Origin: JACKOD01 sp041591635
GTDB taxonomy: Bacteria > Pseudomonadota > Gammaproteobacteria > Pseudomonadales > Oleiphilaceae
Direction: 5' to 3'
NCBI GenBank assembly: GCA_041591635.1
Contig: JBFHRO010000204.1
Location: 1-5,820, forward strand
Length of the DNA: 5,820 nt
Shown: positions 1 to 5,550 of the stretch, piece by piece
Layout of the letters: the number at the start of each line of letters is the position of its first letter
Numbering within the stretch: the first letter of the stretch is position 1
Notes under the pieces: generated by a model
The model's input: the letters and a program-made list of their open reading frames with translations, nothing else
What the model was told of the DNA's origin: nothing
Databases searched by the model: none
Translations under genes and position numbers: made by a program

Positions 1-2349
1 CAGGTCAAAAATGCGGTCATAGTGCCGGTAGGGGCAAAGGGCGGCTTTGTTGCCAAGCAGTTACCCGAAGGCGACCGGGATGCCTGGCTAAAAGAAGGTA
101 TTGCCTGCTACCAGATTTTTGTTCGGGGGCTGTTGGATATTACCGACAACCTGGTACTGGGCGAAGTTGTCTCGCCAGCCTCGGTGATCAAGCATGATGC
201 CGACGACATCTATCTCGTGGTGGCTGCCGACAAGGGTACCGCTACCTTTTCGGATATCGCCAACGGATTGTCGAAAGAGTACAACTTCTGGCTGGGGGAT
301 GCCTTTGCCTCGGGCGGCAGTAACGGTTATGACCACAAGAAAATGGGCATCACCGCGCGTGGAGCCTGGGTGTCGGTAGAGCGGCATTTTCGCGAGTTGG
401 GCCTCAATCCGGGTACCACCGATTTCACCTGTATTGGTATTGGCGATATGTCGGGCGATGTATTTGGCAATGGCTTGCTGCGCTCCCGTCACACCAAACT
501 GGTGGCGGCGTTCAACCATATGCACATCTTTCTTGATCCCGATCCGGATACTGAAAAAAGTTTCGACGAACGCCAGCGCCTGTTTGACCTGCCGCGTTCC
601 ACCTGGGGGGATTACGACGTCACTCTGATTTCGCAAGGCGGCGGCATCTATCCCCGCAGTGCCAAGTCCATTGCCTTGTCGCCACAGGTCAAAGCCTTGT
701 TGGGGGTGAAAGCCGACAAGGTGCCGCCGAATATGCTCATTACTTACATCCTCAAGGCCAAGGTTGATCTGCTGTGGATTGGCGGCATAGGCACTTACGT
801 GAAGGCCGAGGACGAAAGCCATGCCGAGGTGGGCGACAAGGCCAATGATGGAGTCCGTATCAACGGCGCCGAATTGGGCGCCAAGGTTATTGGCGAAGGG
901 GGCAACCTGGGTTGCACTCAGTTGGGTCGAATCGAATACAGCCTGGCGGGAGGACTTTGTAATACAGATTTCATTGATAACGCTGGCGGCGTGGATTGTT
1001 CCGACCACGAGGTCAACATCAAGATTCTGCTGAACAAGGTTGTTGCCGCCGGTGATCTTACCGAGAAACAACGCAACCAGTTGTTGTCGACCATGACAGA
1101 TGAAGTGGGCGACTTGGTATTGCAAGACAATTACAAGCAAACCCAGGCCATCAGTATTGCTGTGGCAGACGGCGTGGCCCGCCTTGAAGAATACCGGCGC
1201 CTGATTTCCAGTCTGGAGGCCGCCGGCAAGTTGAACCGGGCGCTGGAGTTTATTCCCGATGAAGAAATGATCGCCGAGCGCAAAGCTAAAGATCTGGGGC
1301 TCACCCGGCCCGAGATTTGTATTCTGATTTCTTACGTCAAAGGGGTATTGAAAGAAACACTGGCCAACGGTGACATGGCGGCCAATCCCTCCCTCAGCAG
1401 TGAAATGCTGGCGATGTTTCCCGGCCAGATCTGGGAGAAATTTGGCGCGGAACTGGTAGAGCATCCGCTGCGCAAGGAAATCATCGCAACCAAAATCGCC
1501 AATGATATGGTGAATCATACCGGCATCACTTTTGTTGACCGGCTGCGGCAATCGACAGGAGCCTCCGTGCAGGCGGTGGCTTTGTCGTACATTATCGTGC
1601 GCGATGTGTATAACCTCGAAAGCTATTGGGCCGAAGTCGAGCATTTGGATTATGCGGTTCCGGCCCAAACCCAAATGCAAATGATGCGCGAATTGATGCG
1701 CCTGGTACGGCGTTCCTGTCGCTGGCTGTTGCGTAACCGGCGCAGTGAACTCAATGTCGCCGCCAACATGAACAAGTTTGCCACGGGAATTAAAGAGATC
1801 TTCGCTGGTTTGGGAGGATACCTGACCGGCAGCTCAAGGCAGGAATGGGAGACATCGCGCCAGTCGCTGGTGGAGCAGGGCGTGCCCGAGGATCTGGCCG
1901 AAAAGATCGCTGGCGCAAGTCACTTGTATTCGGCGTTGGGGATTATTGAAGCTCAGGAGCAAACGGGTGTGGCCTTGTCCGAAGTGGCAACGGCTTACTA
2001 TGCCATTGGCAATCGTTTGTCGCTGGAGTGGTTTGCGTCCCAGCTGAACAAGCTCAGACCGCTCACGCATTGGCAGGCATTGGCGCGTGAAACCTTTCGC
2101 GAGGACCTTGACTGGCAGCAGCGCGCCCTGACCGTCGGTATTCTCAAGATGAAGGCCGCGCCGACTGATATCAATGAGCGCCTTGATGTCTGGGTCGATC
2201 ATCATCAGGAACTGGTAGAGCGGTGGCAATCTATGGTGGTCGAACTGAAGGCCACCAAAGATGCCGAATATTCCATGTACTCAGTAGCGTTGCGCGAGTT
2301 ACTCGATCTCGCTCAAAGCACCTTGCACTCGCCGGTTCCCGAGCAGTGA
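1..2349 (+). CDS. gdhB: NAD-specific glutamate dehydrogenase, large (GDH-180) type, C-terminal part; 5' end outside window
   Basis: Catalyses NAD-dependent oxidative deamination of glutamate to 2-oxoglutarate and ammonium in the cytoplasm, mainly for glutamate/arginine catabolism. The frame is open from base 1 for 782 codons to TGA at 2347-2349, about the C-terminal half of a family normally near 1,600 residues. Visible family motifs are VPVGAKGGF at the left edge (nt 22-48), whose lysine matches the substrate-binding lysine of glutamate dehydrogenases; HKKMGITARGAW (nt 334-369); the glycine-rich nucleotide-binding stretch GIGDMSGDVFGNG (nt 436-474); GEGGNLGCTQ followed by NTDFIDNAGGVDCSDHEVN (about nt 892-1017); and the arginine-rich segment LVRRSCRWLLRNRR (about nt 1699-1740). 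The rest is the helical C-terminal domain typical of this type. No frameshift or internal stop is seen. The GTG at 22 is an internal valine, not a start. The next gene converges on it. Family assignment is very secure; the symbol varies between species (gdhB, gdh2, gdhA). Confidence 0.96.
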   Translation, partial: QVKNAVIVPVGAKGGFVAKQLPEGDRDAWLKEGIACYQIFVRGLLDITDNLVLGEVVSPASVIKHDADDIYLVVAADKGTATFSDIANGLSKEYNFWLGDAFASGGSNGYDHKKMGITARGAWVSVERHFRELGLNPGTTDFTCIGIGDMSGDVFGNGLLRSRHTKLVAAFNHMHIFLDPDPDTEKSFDERQRLFDLPRSTWGDYDVTLISQGGGIYPRSAKSIALSPQVKALLGVKADKVPPNMLITYILKAKVDLLWIGGIGTYVKAEDESHAEVGDKANDGVRINGAELGAKVIGEGGNLGCTQLGRIEYSLAGGLCNTDFIDNAGGVDCSDHEVNIKILLNKVVAAGDLTEKQRNQLLSTMTDEVGDLVLQDNYKQTQAISIAVADGVARLEEYRRLISSLEAAGKLNRALEFIPDEEMIAERKAKDLGLTRPEICILISYVKGVLKETLANGDMAANPSLSSEMLAMFPGQIWEKFGAELVEHPLRKEIIATKIANDMVNHTGITFVDRLRQSTGASVQAVALSYIIVRDVYNLESYWAEVEHLDYAVPAQTQMQMMRELMRLVRRSCRWLLRNRRSELNVAANMNKFATGIKEIFAGLGGYLTGSSRQEWETSRQSLVEQGVPEDLAEKIAGASHLYSALGIIEAQEQTGVALSEVATAYYAIGNRLSLEWFASQLNKLRPLTHWQALARETFREDLDWQQRALTVGILKMKAAPTDINERLDVWVDHHQELVERWQSMVVELKATKDAEYSMYSVALRELLDLAQSTLHSPVPEQ

Positions 2350-2363
2350 TGTTGGCGGAGGAT

Positions 2364-2385
2364 GACACGTCCAAGGGGGCGTGTC
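2364..2385. terminator. Hairpin between the convergent dehydrogenase and membrane-protein genes
   Basis: GACACGTCC (2364-2372) pairs with GGGCGTGTC (2377-2385) around a four-base AAGG loop, giving nine pairs including one G-T wobble. It starts 14 bases after the dehydrogenase stop and its right arm covers two bases of the opposing gene's stop codon (2384-2386). Neither side has a T-run, so it is not a canonical intrinsic terminator. Position and symmetry suggest a shared 3'-end structure that stops or protects both transcripts. Stem seen; role inferred. Confidence 0.5.
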
Positions 2386-2737
2386 AGTGAAGGTAAAGGC
2401 CAATAAGTACCACGGCAAACAAGGTGTTGACCATGGCCACAGGAATCAAATCCTCCAGCGGCTGGGACTGACGCCAGATCTCGGCAGAGACCATAAGAAA
2501 AATGACTGCTTTGCTAAGAATCACGACCGGGAGCAGTGTTTGAAGTGCTTCAACACGGGCACAGAGGAAAAAGTACATCAGCGAGCAAATGATGGTGGAC
2601 GCCCCCGCGAGGATTCTCGAGTAGCCAAAATGAATGGTGAGAATATCGTATTCGGTAACCCCTGCAGGTTGACGAAACAGCAAAATCAGAGCCGCCATCA
2701 GATTATAAACGCCAGCAACCAGGAGAAGATGTTCCAT
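2384..2737 (-). CDS. Small four-helix inner-membrane protein, function unknown
   Basis: A 117-residue protein that is almost entirely membrane-embedded. Four hydrophobic segments are visible: about residues 4-21 (LLLVAGVYNLMAALILLF), 39-60, 67-87 and 97-116, joined by short polar loops (one containing RQPAGVTEYD, another WRQSQPLEDL). There is no signal peptide distinct from helix 1 and no catalytic motif. The start chosen is the ATG at 2737 (MEHLLL), because AAGGGA lies nine bases upstream. An in-frame TTG at 2770 would add 11 residues but would put the ribosome-binding site inside the gene. It is transcribed alone, convergent with the glutamate dehydrogenase, from a candidate promoter near 2805. 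I do not recognise the family. The opposite strand over the same bases is also open (2381-2761) but encodes a featureless hydrophilic peptide, so this strand is clearly the coding one. Confidence 0.8.
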   Translation of the reverse strand: MEHLLLVAGVYNLMAALILLFRQPAGVTEYDILTIHFGYSRILAGASTIICSLMYFFLCARVEALQTLLPVVILSKAVIFLMVSAEIWRQSQPLEDLIPVAMVNTLFAVVLIGLYLH

Positions 2738-2758
2738 ATAGTATTGTCCCTTGTGTTC

Positions 2759-2796
2759 TAATGTAATCAAGTGTGTGAATCTGTAACATAATGTAA
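2759..2796. repeat. Pair of TAATGTAA direct repeats upstream of the membrane-protein gene
   Basis: TAATGTAA occurs at 2759-2766 and again at 2789-2796, exactly 30 bases apart, about three helical turns. Both copies lie between the candidate -10 box and the ribosome-binding site of the gene starting at 2737. That suits a repressor operator, but the region is AT-rich and the eight-base match could be chance. Confidence 0.3.
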
Positions 2797-2804
2797 GTGG
2801 TACG

Positions 2805-2810
2805 ATTATA
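2805..2810 (-). promoter_or_regulatory. Candidate -10 box for the four-helix membrane protein gene
   Basis: Read on the minus strand these bases are TATAAT, a perfect sigma-70 -10 hexamer, about 70 bases upstream of the ATG at 2737; this predicts a 5' leader of about 60 bases. The expected -35 position (about 2828-2833) reads GGTGGC and does not match TTGACA, so activator help or a false positive is possible. Confidence 0.35.
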
Positions 2811-2940
2811 CTGAATAAACGGCGCGAGCCACCTGGTAGGTAGCGTGTTTGTCCGAAATTTGTGAGTTGTGTCGCAAAGAAGAGTGGGTTGCGCTTTTGA
2901 GGCAGTCGGGCGACGCTCAGCGCGCTTGACTCATTGATAA

Positions 2941-2983
2941 GAAGCCGAGAGTAGCCACCATTGCGCGTGGCACGCGAGGCTTC
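2941..2983 (-). terminator. Nested inverted repeat downstream of the PEP-CTERM gene, possible terminator
   Basis: Outer arms GAAGCC (2941-2946) and GGCTTC (2978-2983) enclose a second perfect palindrome, CGCGTGGCACGCG (2964-2976). An alternative inner stem, GCCAC (2954-2958) with GTGGC (2967-2971), shares bases with it. Read on the minus strand the structure sits about 26 bases after the stop of the PEP-CTERM gene and is followed by TTATC, a very weak T-tract. It may be that gene's terminator or a REP-like element. Confidence 0.33.
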
Positions 2984-3008
2984 CTATGGGGAGCGAAACA
3001 GCTTTCGA

Positions 3009-3638
3009 TCAGGATTTGGTTTTTCTCTGGGAGAAAGCCAGCCCGCCCAGGCCAAGCCAAAGAAGTGCCAGCAATCCCGGCTCGGAAACAACCGACGCTG
3101 GACTAAAGCGTAATGTATCCATAATAAACGCGCTGCCAGTGATATTGCTGATGCGGATTTCATCAAAAATAATGGAGGAAAATCCAACAAATTCTGTGCT
3201 GGAGCAACAATTCGGGTTGTTATAGTCAAAGCTCTCAACCATAACGCTGTTCAGGTAGGCCGAGAACGTTGCGGCGGGACTGGAGACATTGAATTCCCAA
3301 TACGCACCTGCAGCATCAACACTGCTCGAGAAGAGGATATTGTAGATCGAGGCGTTCCCGCCCCCGCTGAATGTGTCGAGATAACGACCGGCAAAGTTGG
3401 GGTTTCCGCTGTACGCCCCTGGGTCACTTGAGGCATACCACGAGCCAGGCCCGTTGGTAGAAAAACTGACTCCCGAAGCACTGAACTGGTTTGTTACACT
3501 GCCGCCGCCGGCGACCGAAACCTCATTAAATGTGACCATCGAATCCCCCGGTCCGAACCCGGCATCCGAAAACAGGGGTGTTGCGTGGGCTGTCATAGCG
3601 CCAGCCAGCATTACTGTTGCAGCAAAGAATTTGTTCAT
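3009..3638 (-). CDS. Secreted PEP-CTERM sorting-domain protein (exosortase substrate), variant SEP motif
   Basis: A 209-residue exported protein. Residues 1-19 form a signal peptide (MNKFFAATVMLAGAMTAHA) with an AHA cleavage site. The mature region is rich in Gly, Ser, Asn and aromatic residues, with a FDEIRIS...FIMDTLRF ending often seen in PEP-CTERM beta-sandwich proteins. The C-terminal 25 residues are a tripartite sorting signal: SEP at 185-187, a hydrophobic helix about 188-202, then a basic tail (QRKTKS). The usual motif is VPEP or PEP; here serine (TCC) replaces the first proline, one base from a CCC proline codon. Known family role: exosortase/EpsH recognises and removes the tail, linking export to exopolysaccharide or floc formation. 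No exosortase is in the window, so the gene is an orphan substrate. The start at 3638 is fixed by GGAGGT with a short spacer; an upstream ATG at 3692 is rejected because it would bury that site and overlap the sigma-54 promoter. Adjacent cysteines 144-145 are unusual for a secreted protein of this sort. Confidence 0.88.
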   Translation of the reverse strand: MNKFFAATVMLAGAMTAHATPLFSDAGFGPGDSMVTFNEVSVAGGGSVTNQFSASGVSFSTNGPGSWYASSDPGAYSGNPNFAGRYLDTFSGGGNASIYNILFSSSVDAAGAYWEFNVSSPAATFSAYLNSVMVESFDYNNPNCCSSTEFVGFSSIIFDEIRISNITGSAFIMDTLRFSPASVVSEPGLLALLWLGLGGLAFSQRKTKS

Positions 3639-3683
3639 TTCACTTACCTCCAGGTGGACGTACAGAAACAACGATACATTGCC

Positions 3684-3699
3684 TGCAAGCATTATGCCT
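3684..3699 (-). promoter_or_regulatory. Sigma-54 (RpoN) -24/-12 promoter of the PEP-CTERM gene
   Basis: On the minus strand the bases read AGGCATAATGCTTGCA. GG (3698-3697) and GC (3686-3685) are separated by exactly ten bases, as sigma-54 requires, and GGCA and TTGCA match the consensus TGGCAC-N5-TTGCA well. The predicted transcription start is near 3674, leaving a leader of about 36 bases that holds the GGAGGT ribosome-binding site before the ATG at 3638. Known biology supports it: PEP-CTERM genes are often under RpoN with the PrsK/PrsR two-component system. The assignment is by eye. Confidence 0.68.
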
Positions 3700-3724
3700 G
3701 CAAACTAACTGCATGATATTGTTG

Positions 3725-3772
3725 ATGTGTCTTGCCGGAGCAGTGTGTGGACTGTAAACAATTTTGACACAT
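3725..3772. promoter_or_regulatory. Inverted repeat upstream of the sigma-54 promoter, candidate enhancer site
   Basis: ATGTGTC (3725-3731) and GACACAT (3766-3772) are perfect seven-base inverted arms with 34 bases between them, starting about 27 bases upstream of the -24 GG. Sigma-54 promoters need an upstream activator of the NtrC type, and PrsR would be the expected one. Arms are seen; the binding role is inferred, and the wide spacing could instead mean two half-sites. Confidence 0.35.
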
Positions 3773-3774
3773 GA

Positions 3775-3817
3775 GTAACCGCTATCCCGTCCTGTAACCC
3801 CCTCTGCAACTGGTTAC
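3775..3817. repeat. GTAACC repeats (two direct, one inverted) in the divergent intergenic region
   Basis: GTAACC occurs at 3775-3780 and 3794-3799, and its complement GGTTAC at 3812-3817. The last two form an inverted repeat with a 12-base centre. The 330-base gap 3639-3968 therefore holds the sigma-54 promoter, the ATGTGTC inverted repeat, this cluster and, from 3841, only a doubtful 30-codon ORF plus the leader of the next gene. A regulator-binding role is possible but unproven. Confidence 0.3.
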
Positions 3818-3968
3818 TGCGCAATTACCGGTCCGCTGTCATGCCGATAATAAGAGCGGAAGTCATGGGTGAAATTGAGGGTTTGCGCTCGTATCTGGGC
3901 CCGGTTCGCTTTTCAGGGGTTAATGCGCTATGACTTAATAGAGCGAGCCAAGCCTTAGGGAGATGGCG

Positions 3969-4247
3969 ATGAAAAACCTGATGTTCAACCAAACCAGCGT
4001 CTTTTATTTGAAACGTATGGCGTCTCGGGCGCAGACAAAGTTCCATCAGCGATTTGCGTTAAGTGAAGAGGCGAGTGTGATTGAATTGTTGCGCTTTGCG
4101 GTGACAGCGCGCGACATTGATCTCAAACGCAATTTTATGTTGTTCTACATCAATAGCCCTGATGACATAAAGGCGTATCTTGCCAAAAATTATGCCATCG
4201 ACTCACCTGTTGAGCACTTCAATATTGGCAAAATCAACGCAAGCTAA
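3969..4247 (+). CDS. Small basic protein of unknown function (92 residues)
   Basis: I do not recognise this protein. It has a basic N-terminal third (MKNLMFNQTSVFYLKRM, then SRAQTKFHQRF), a central segment with helix-like character (SEEASVIELLRFAVTARDIDLKRN) and a mixed C-terminal part (DDIKAYLAKNYAIDSP). No signal peptide, membrane span, cysteine or metal site is visible, so a soluble cytoplasmic protein is likely. Two in-frame ATGs occur at 3963 and 3969; the second is preferred because AGGGAG (3957-3962) lies six bases before it but abuts the first. A weak promoter candidate is TTCGCT (3905-3910) with TATGAC (3929-3934), spacing 18. The CopD/HemJ-like gene follows 68 bases later on the same strand with no obvious terminator between, so co-transcription is possible. 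A good ribosome site and a clean stop argue that it is real. Confidence 0.65.
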   Translation: MKNLMFNQTSVFYLKRMASRAQTKFHQRFALSEEASVIELLRFAVTARDIDLKRNFMLFYINSPDDIKAYLAKNYAIDSPVEHFNIGKINAS

Positions 4248-4315
4248 AATCCGGTTATCCTTACGGTCTTGTGGCCTGGATGTTGAGTTTTGTAGTAGGG
4301 CAAGAGTTTCTTCGC

Positions 4316-4804
4316 ATGTTATTGAGCGCCGAATCCTTTGTTTGGGCAAGAGTTGTTCATGTTGTCGCGGTGCTCCTGTGGATTGGTGGAGTAGCCATGG
4401 TGACGTTGGTGTTGCTGCCCGCCGTGAGGGAGTTCGCTTCGGTAGCCGATAGAGTGGCTTTTTTTGAGAAGGTTGAACGCCGCTTTGCGCGTCAATCCAG
4501 ATATACAACGCTTTTGGCCGGTCTTTCCGGGTTTTACATGATCAGTGTGGCCGATCTGTGGGGGCGGTTCGGTGAGCTGCAATTCTGGTGGCTACACGGG
4601 ATGGTGGCGGTGTGGCTATTGTTCACTCTGATGCTGTTCGTGGCAGAACCCCTGTTTTTGCATCGCTGGTTTATAGCTCGTGCCCAACAGCAACCGCAAG
4701 AAACTTTTGCTTTGATACTTCGTATGCACCGTTTGTTGCTATTGCTGAGCTTGGTTGTGACTGCCGGGGCGGTAGCGGGCAGTCACGGCTGGATGTTCGG
4801 GTGA
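4316..4804 (+). CDS. CopD/HemJ-like four-helix membrane protein with conserved-type histidines
   Basis: A 162-residue integral inner-membrane protein. Four membrane segments are seen at about residues 12-37, 61-79, 89-114 and 138-157. Histidines occur at or near helix ends: H15 in VVHVVAVLLWIGG, H94 in WWLHGMVAVW, H116, H138 in RMHRLLLL and H157. The H-x(6)-W-x-GG pattern in helix 1 and a basic loop (EKVERRFARQSRYTTLLAG) resemble the CopD domain and HemJ-type families, where such histidines bind copper or haem. Which applies here cannot be told from sequence alone, and it is not close enough to call HemJ or CopD. The ATG at 4316 is chosen because AAGAG lies nine bases upstream and the N-terminus before helix 1 is then short. 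In-frame GTG 4271 or ATG 4280 would add 15 or 12 residues but lack a ribosome site. Its stop abuts the stop of the opposing gene. Confidence 0.78.
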   Translation: MLLSAESFVWARVVHVVAVLLWIGGVAMVTLVLLPAVREFASVADRVAFFEKVERRFARQSRYTTLLAGLSGFYMISVADLWGRFGELQFWWLHGMVAVWLLFTLMLFVAEPLFLHRWFIARAQQQPQETFALILRMHRLLLLLSLVVTAGAVAGSHGWMFG

Positions 4805-4806
4805 CT
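4757..4806. terminator. Overlapping alternative hairpins at a zero-gap convergent junction
   Basis: GTGACTGCC (4757-4765) pairs perfectly with GGCAGTCAC (4778-4786) across a 12-base loop. The same AGTCAC (4781-4786) can instead pair with GTGACT (4801-4806), which spans both stop codons. The two stems exclude each other. No T-run follows on either strand. It may act as a bidirectional 3'-end structure for the genes ending at 4804 and 4805, though part of it is coding sequence. Confidence 0.4.
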
Positions 4807-5383
4807 AGTTCATGCCGAGCATTTCGCGTTTAAAGCTCTCACCCACAGGGTTGTTGCCGATCCAGATGGCGAGCATGGCGTCGGCAAACTCCTTGCCGGG
4901 GATGATGCCCGTGTTTTCACCAACAATAGTGACTCGGGTTCCGAGCTCGGGTACATAGTCGATGCTCACTTCATCGCCCTTGCGCAACTTGCCTTGAAAC
5001 ATGGCCAAAAACTGATTGATTTCAGGCTCAAGGCGCTTCTGTGACTCGCGGGGCAAGTTGACTACCAGCGCATCCTTCAGTGCCCGGGCGATTTTGCTGG
5101 CCGTGACCTTTCTCAGCAGCACGTGAAATAGCATGCGGCGTTGCTCGTTGGCATTAAATATCTCGGTTTCGTCCTGCGCCGGCGTTTGCAGGTAGAGTCC
5201 GCCAACATAGGTGTCAACCACCATGTAGGTCTGACGCAACGAAGCTCCGTTTAAGGTAAGCGTGGGGCCGTTGGCATCAAGCTTAACCTGGTCGGGGAGC
5301 TGCACATCGTGTATTTCCTTGCCCATAGTCGAAAATGACGAGATCAGGAGCAGGGTTAATGTCATCAGTCGTACCATGAGCAT
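4805..5383 (-). CDS. Exported chalcone-isomerase-like family protein
   Basis: A 192-residue protein of the bacterial chalcone-isomerase-like family (Pfam Chalcone_3 type). Despite the name these proteins are not known to act on flavonoids, and their role is undetermined; a lipid or fatty-acid-binding function is often suggested from the fold. Residues 1-21 are a signal peptide (basic R5, hydrophobic LMTLTLLLISSF), so the protein is probably periplasmic. Family signatures are LNGASLRQTYMVVDTYVGGLYL (about 44-65), the DALVVNLP helix region, a GDEVSIDYVPELGTRV strand pair, and the C-terminal IWIGNNPVGESFKREMLG. Length is normal for the family. The ATG at 5383 has CAGGAG ten bases upstream; ATG 5377 is an alternative. 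It lies 167 bases downstream of bcp on the same strand, so it may be co-transcribed or have its own promoter in that gap. Its TAG stop is directly adjacent to the TGA of the converging membrane-protein gene. Confidence 0.87.
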   Translation of the reverse strand: MLMVRLMTLTLLLISSFSTMGKEIHDVQLPDQVKLDANGPTLTLNGASLRQTYMVVDTYVGGLYLQTPAQDETEIFNANEQRRMLFHVLLRKVTASKIARALKDALVVNLPRESQKRLEPEINQFLAMFQGKLRKGDEVSIDYVPELGTRVTIVGENTGIIPGKEFADAMLAIWIGNNPVGESFKREMLGMN

Positions 5384-5550
5384 CTTGTATTGACTCCTGA
5401 ATATTTCACTAGGGTGATTGGGGGCCGGTGATTATTGATTAGATTAGTTCGAATTTTGTTCAATTCTAGCCTGACTCGTTCATCTTGTTGGGTTTCGGCT
5501 TCAAGAAATGTGACGGGATTCAATCTGTGGTCTGGCAAATACCTATTGCG

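Noticed and set aside
88..1680. A 530-codon open frame on the minus strand inside the glutamate dehydrogenase
   Set aside because: It is the antisense shadow of a very well conserved gene. Its translation is rich in His, Gln and Gly with no recognisable domain, signal or ribosome site.
1834..2229. A 131-codon minus-strand frame in the 3' part of the dehydrogenase
   Set aside because: Antisense shadow; no domain and no convincing start signals.
2381..2761. A 126-codon plus-strand frame opposite the small membrane protein
   Set aside because: The product is hydrophilic and featureless, while the minus strand encodes four clear membrane helices with a ribosome site.
2968..2985. TGGCACG resembling a sigma-54 -24 box on the plus strand
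   Set aside because: The -12 GC is absent at the required distance and no plus-strand gene follows; it is part of the palindromic hairpin.
3764..3769. TTGACA, a perfect -35 hexamer on the plus strand
   Set aside because: No acceptable -10 hexamer lies 16-18 bases downstream, and the next plus-strand gene starts about 200 bases away.
4882..4898. CGGCAA/TTGCCG inverted repeat
   Set aside because: It lies within the chalcone-isomerase-like coding sequence and is explained by the codons there; no T-run on either strand.
5436..5463. TTGAAC...TAATCA as a minus-strand promoter for the chalcone-isomerase-like gene
   Set aside because: The -35 is fair but the -10 matches poorly and spacing is 16; too weak to annotate, although its position is reasonable.
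5451..5466. GAATT/AATTC hairpin in the gap between bcp and the chalcone-isomerase-like gene
   Set aside because: Only five pairs, mostly A-T, with no T-run; too unstable to call a terminator.
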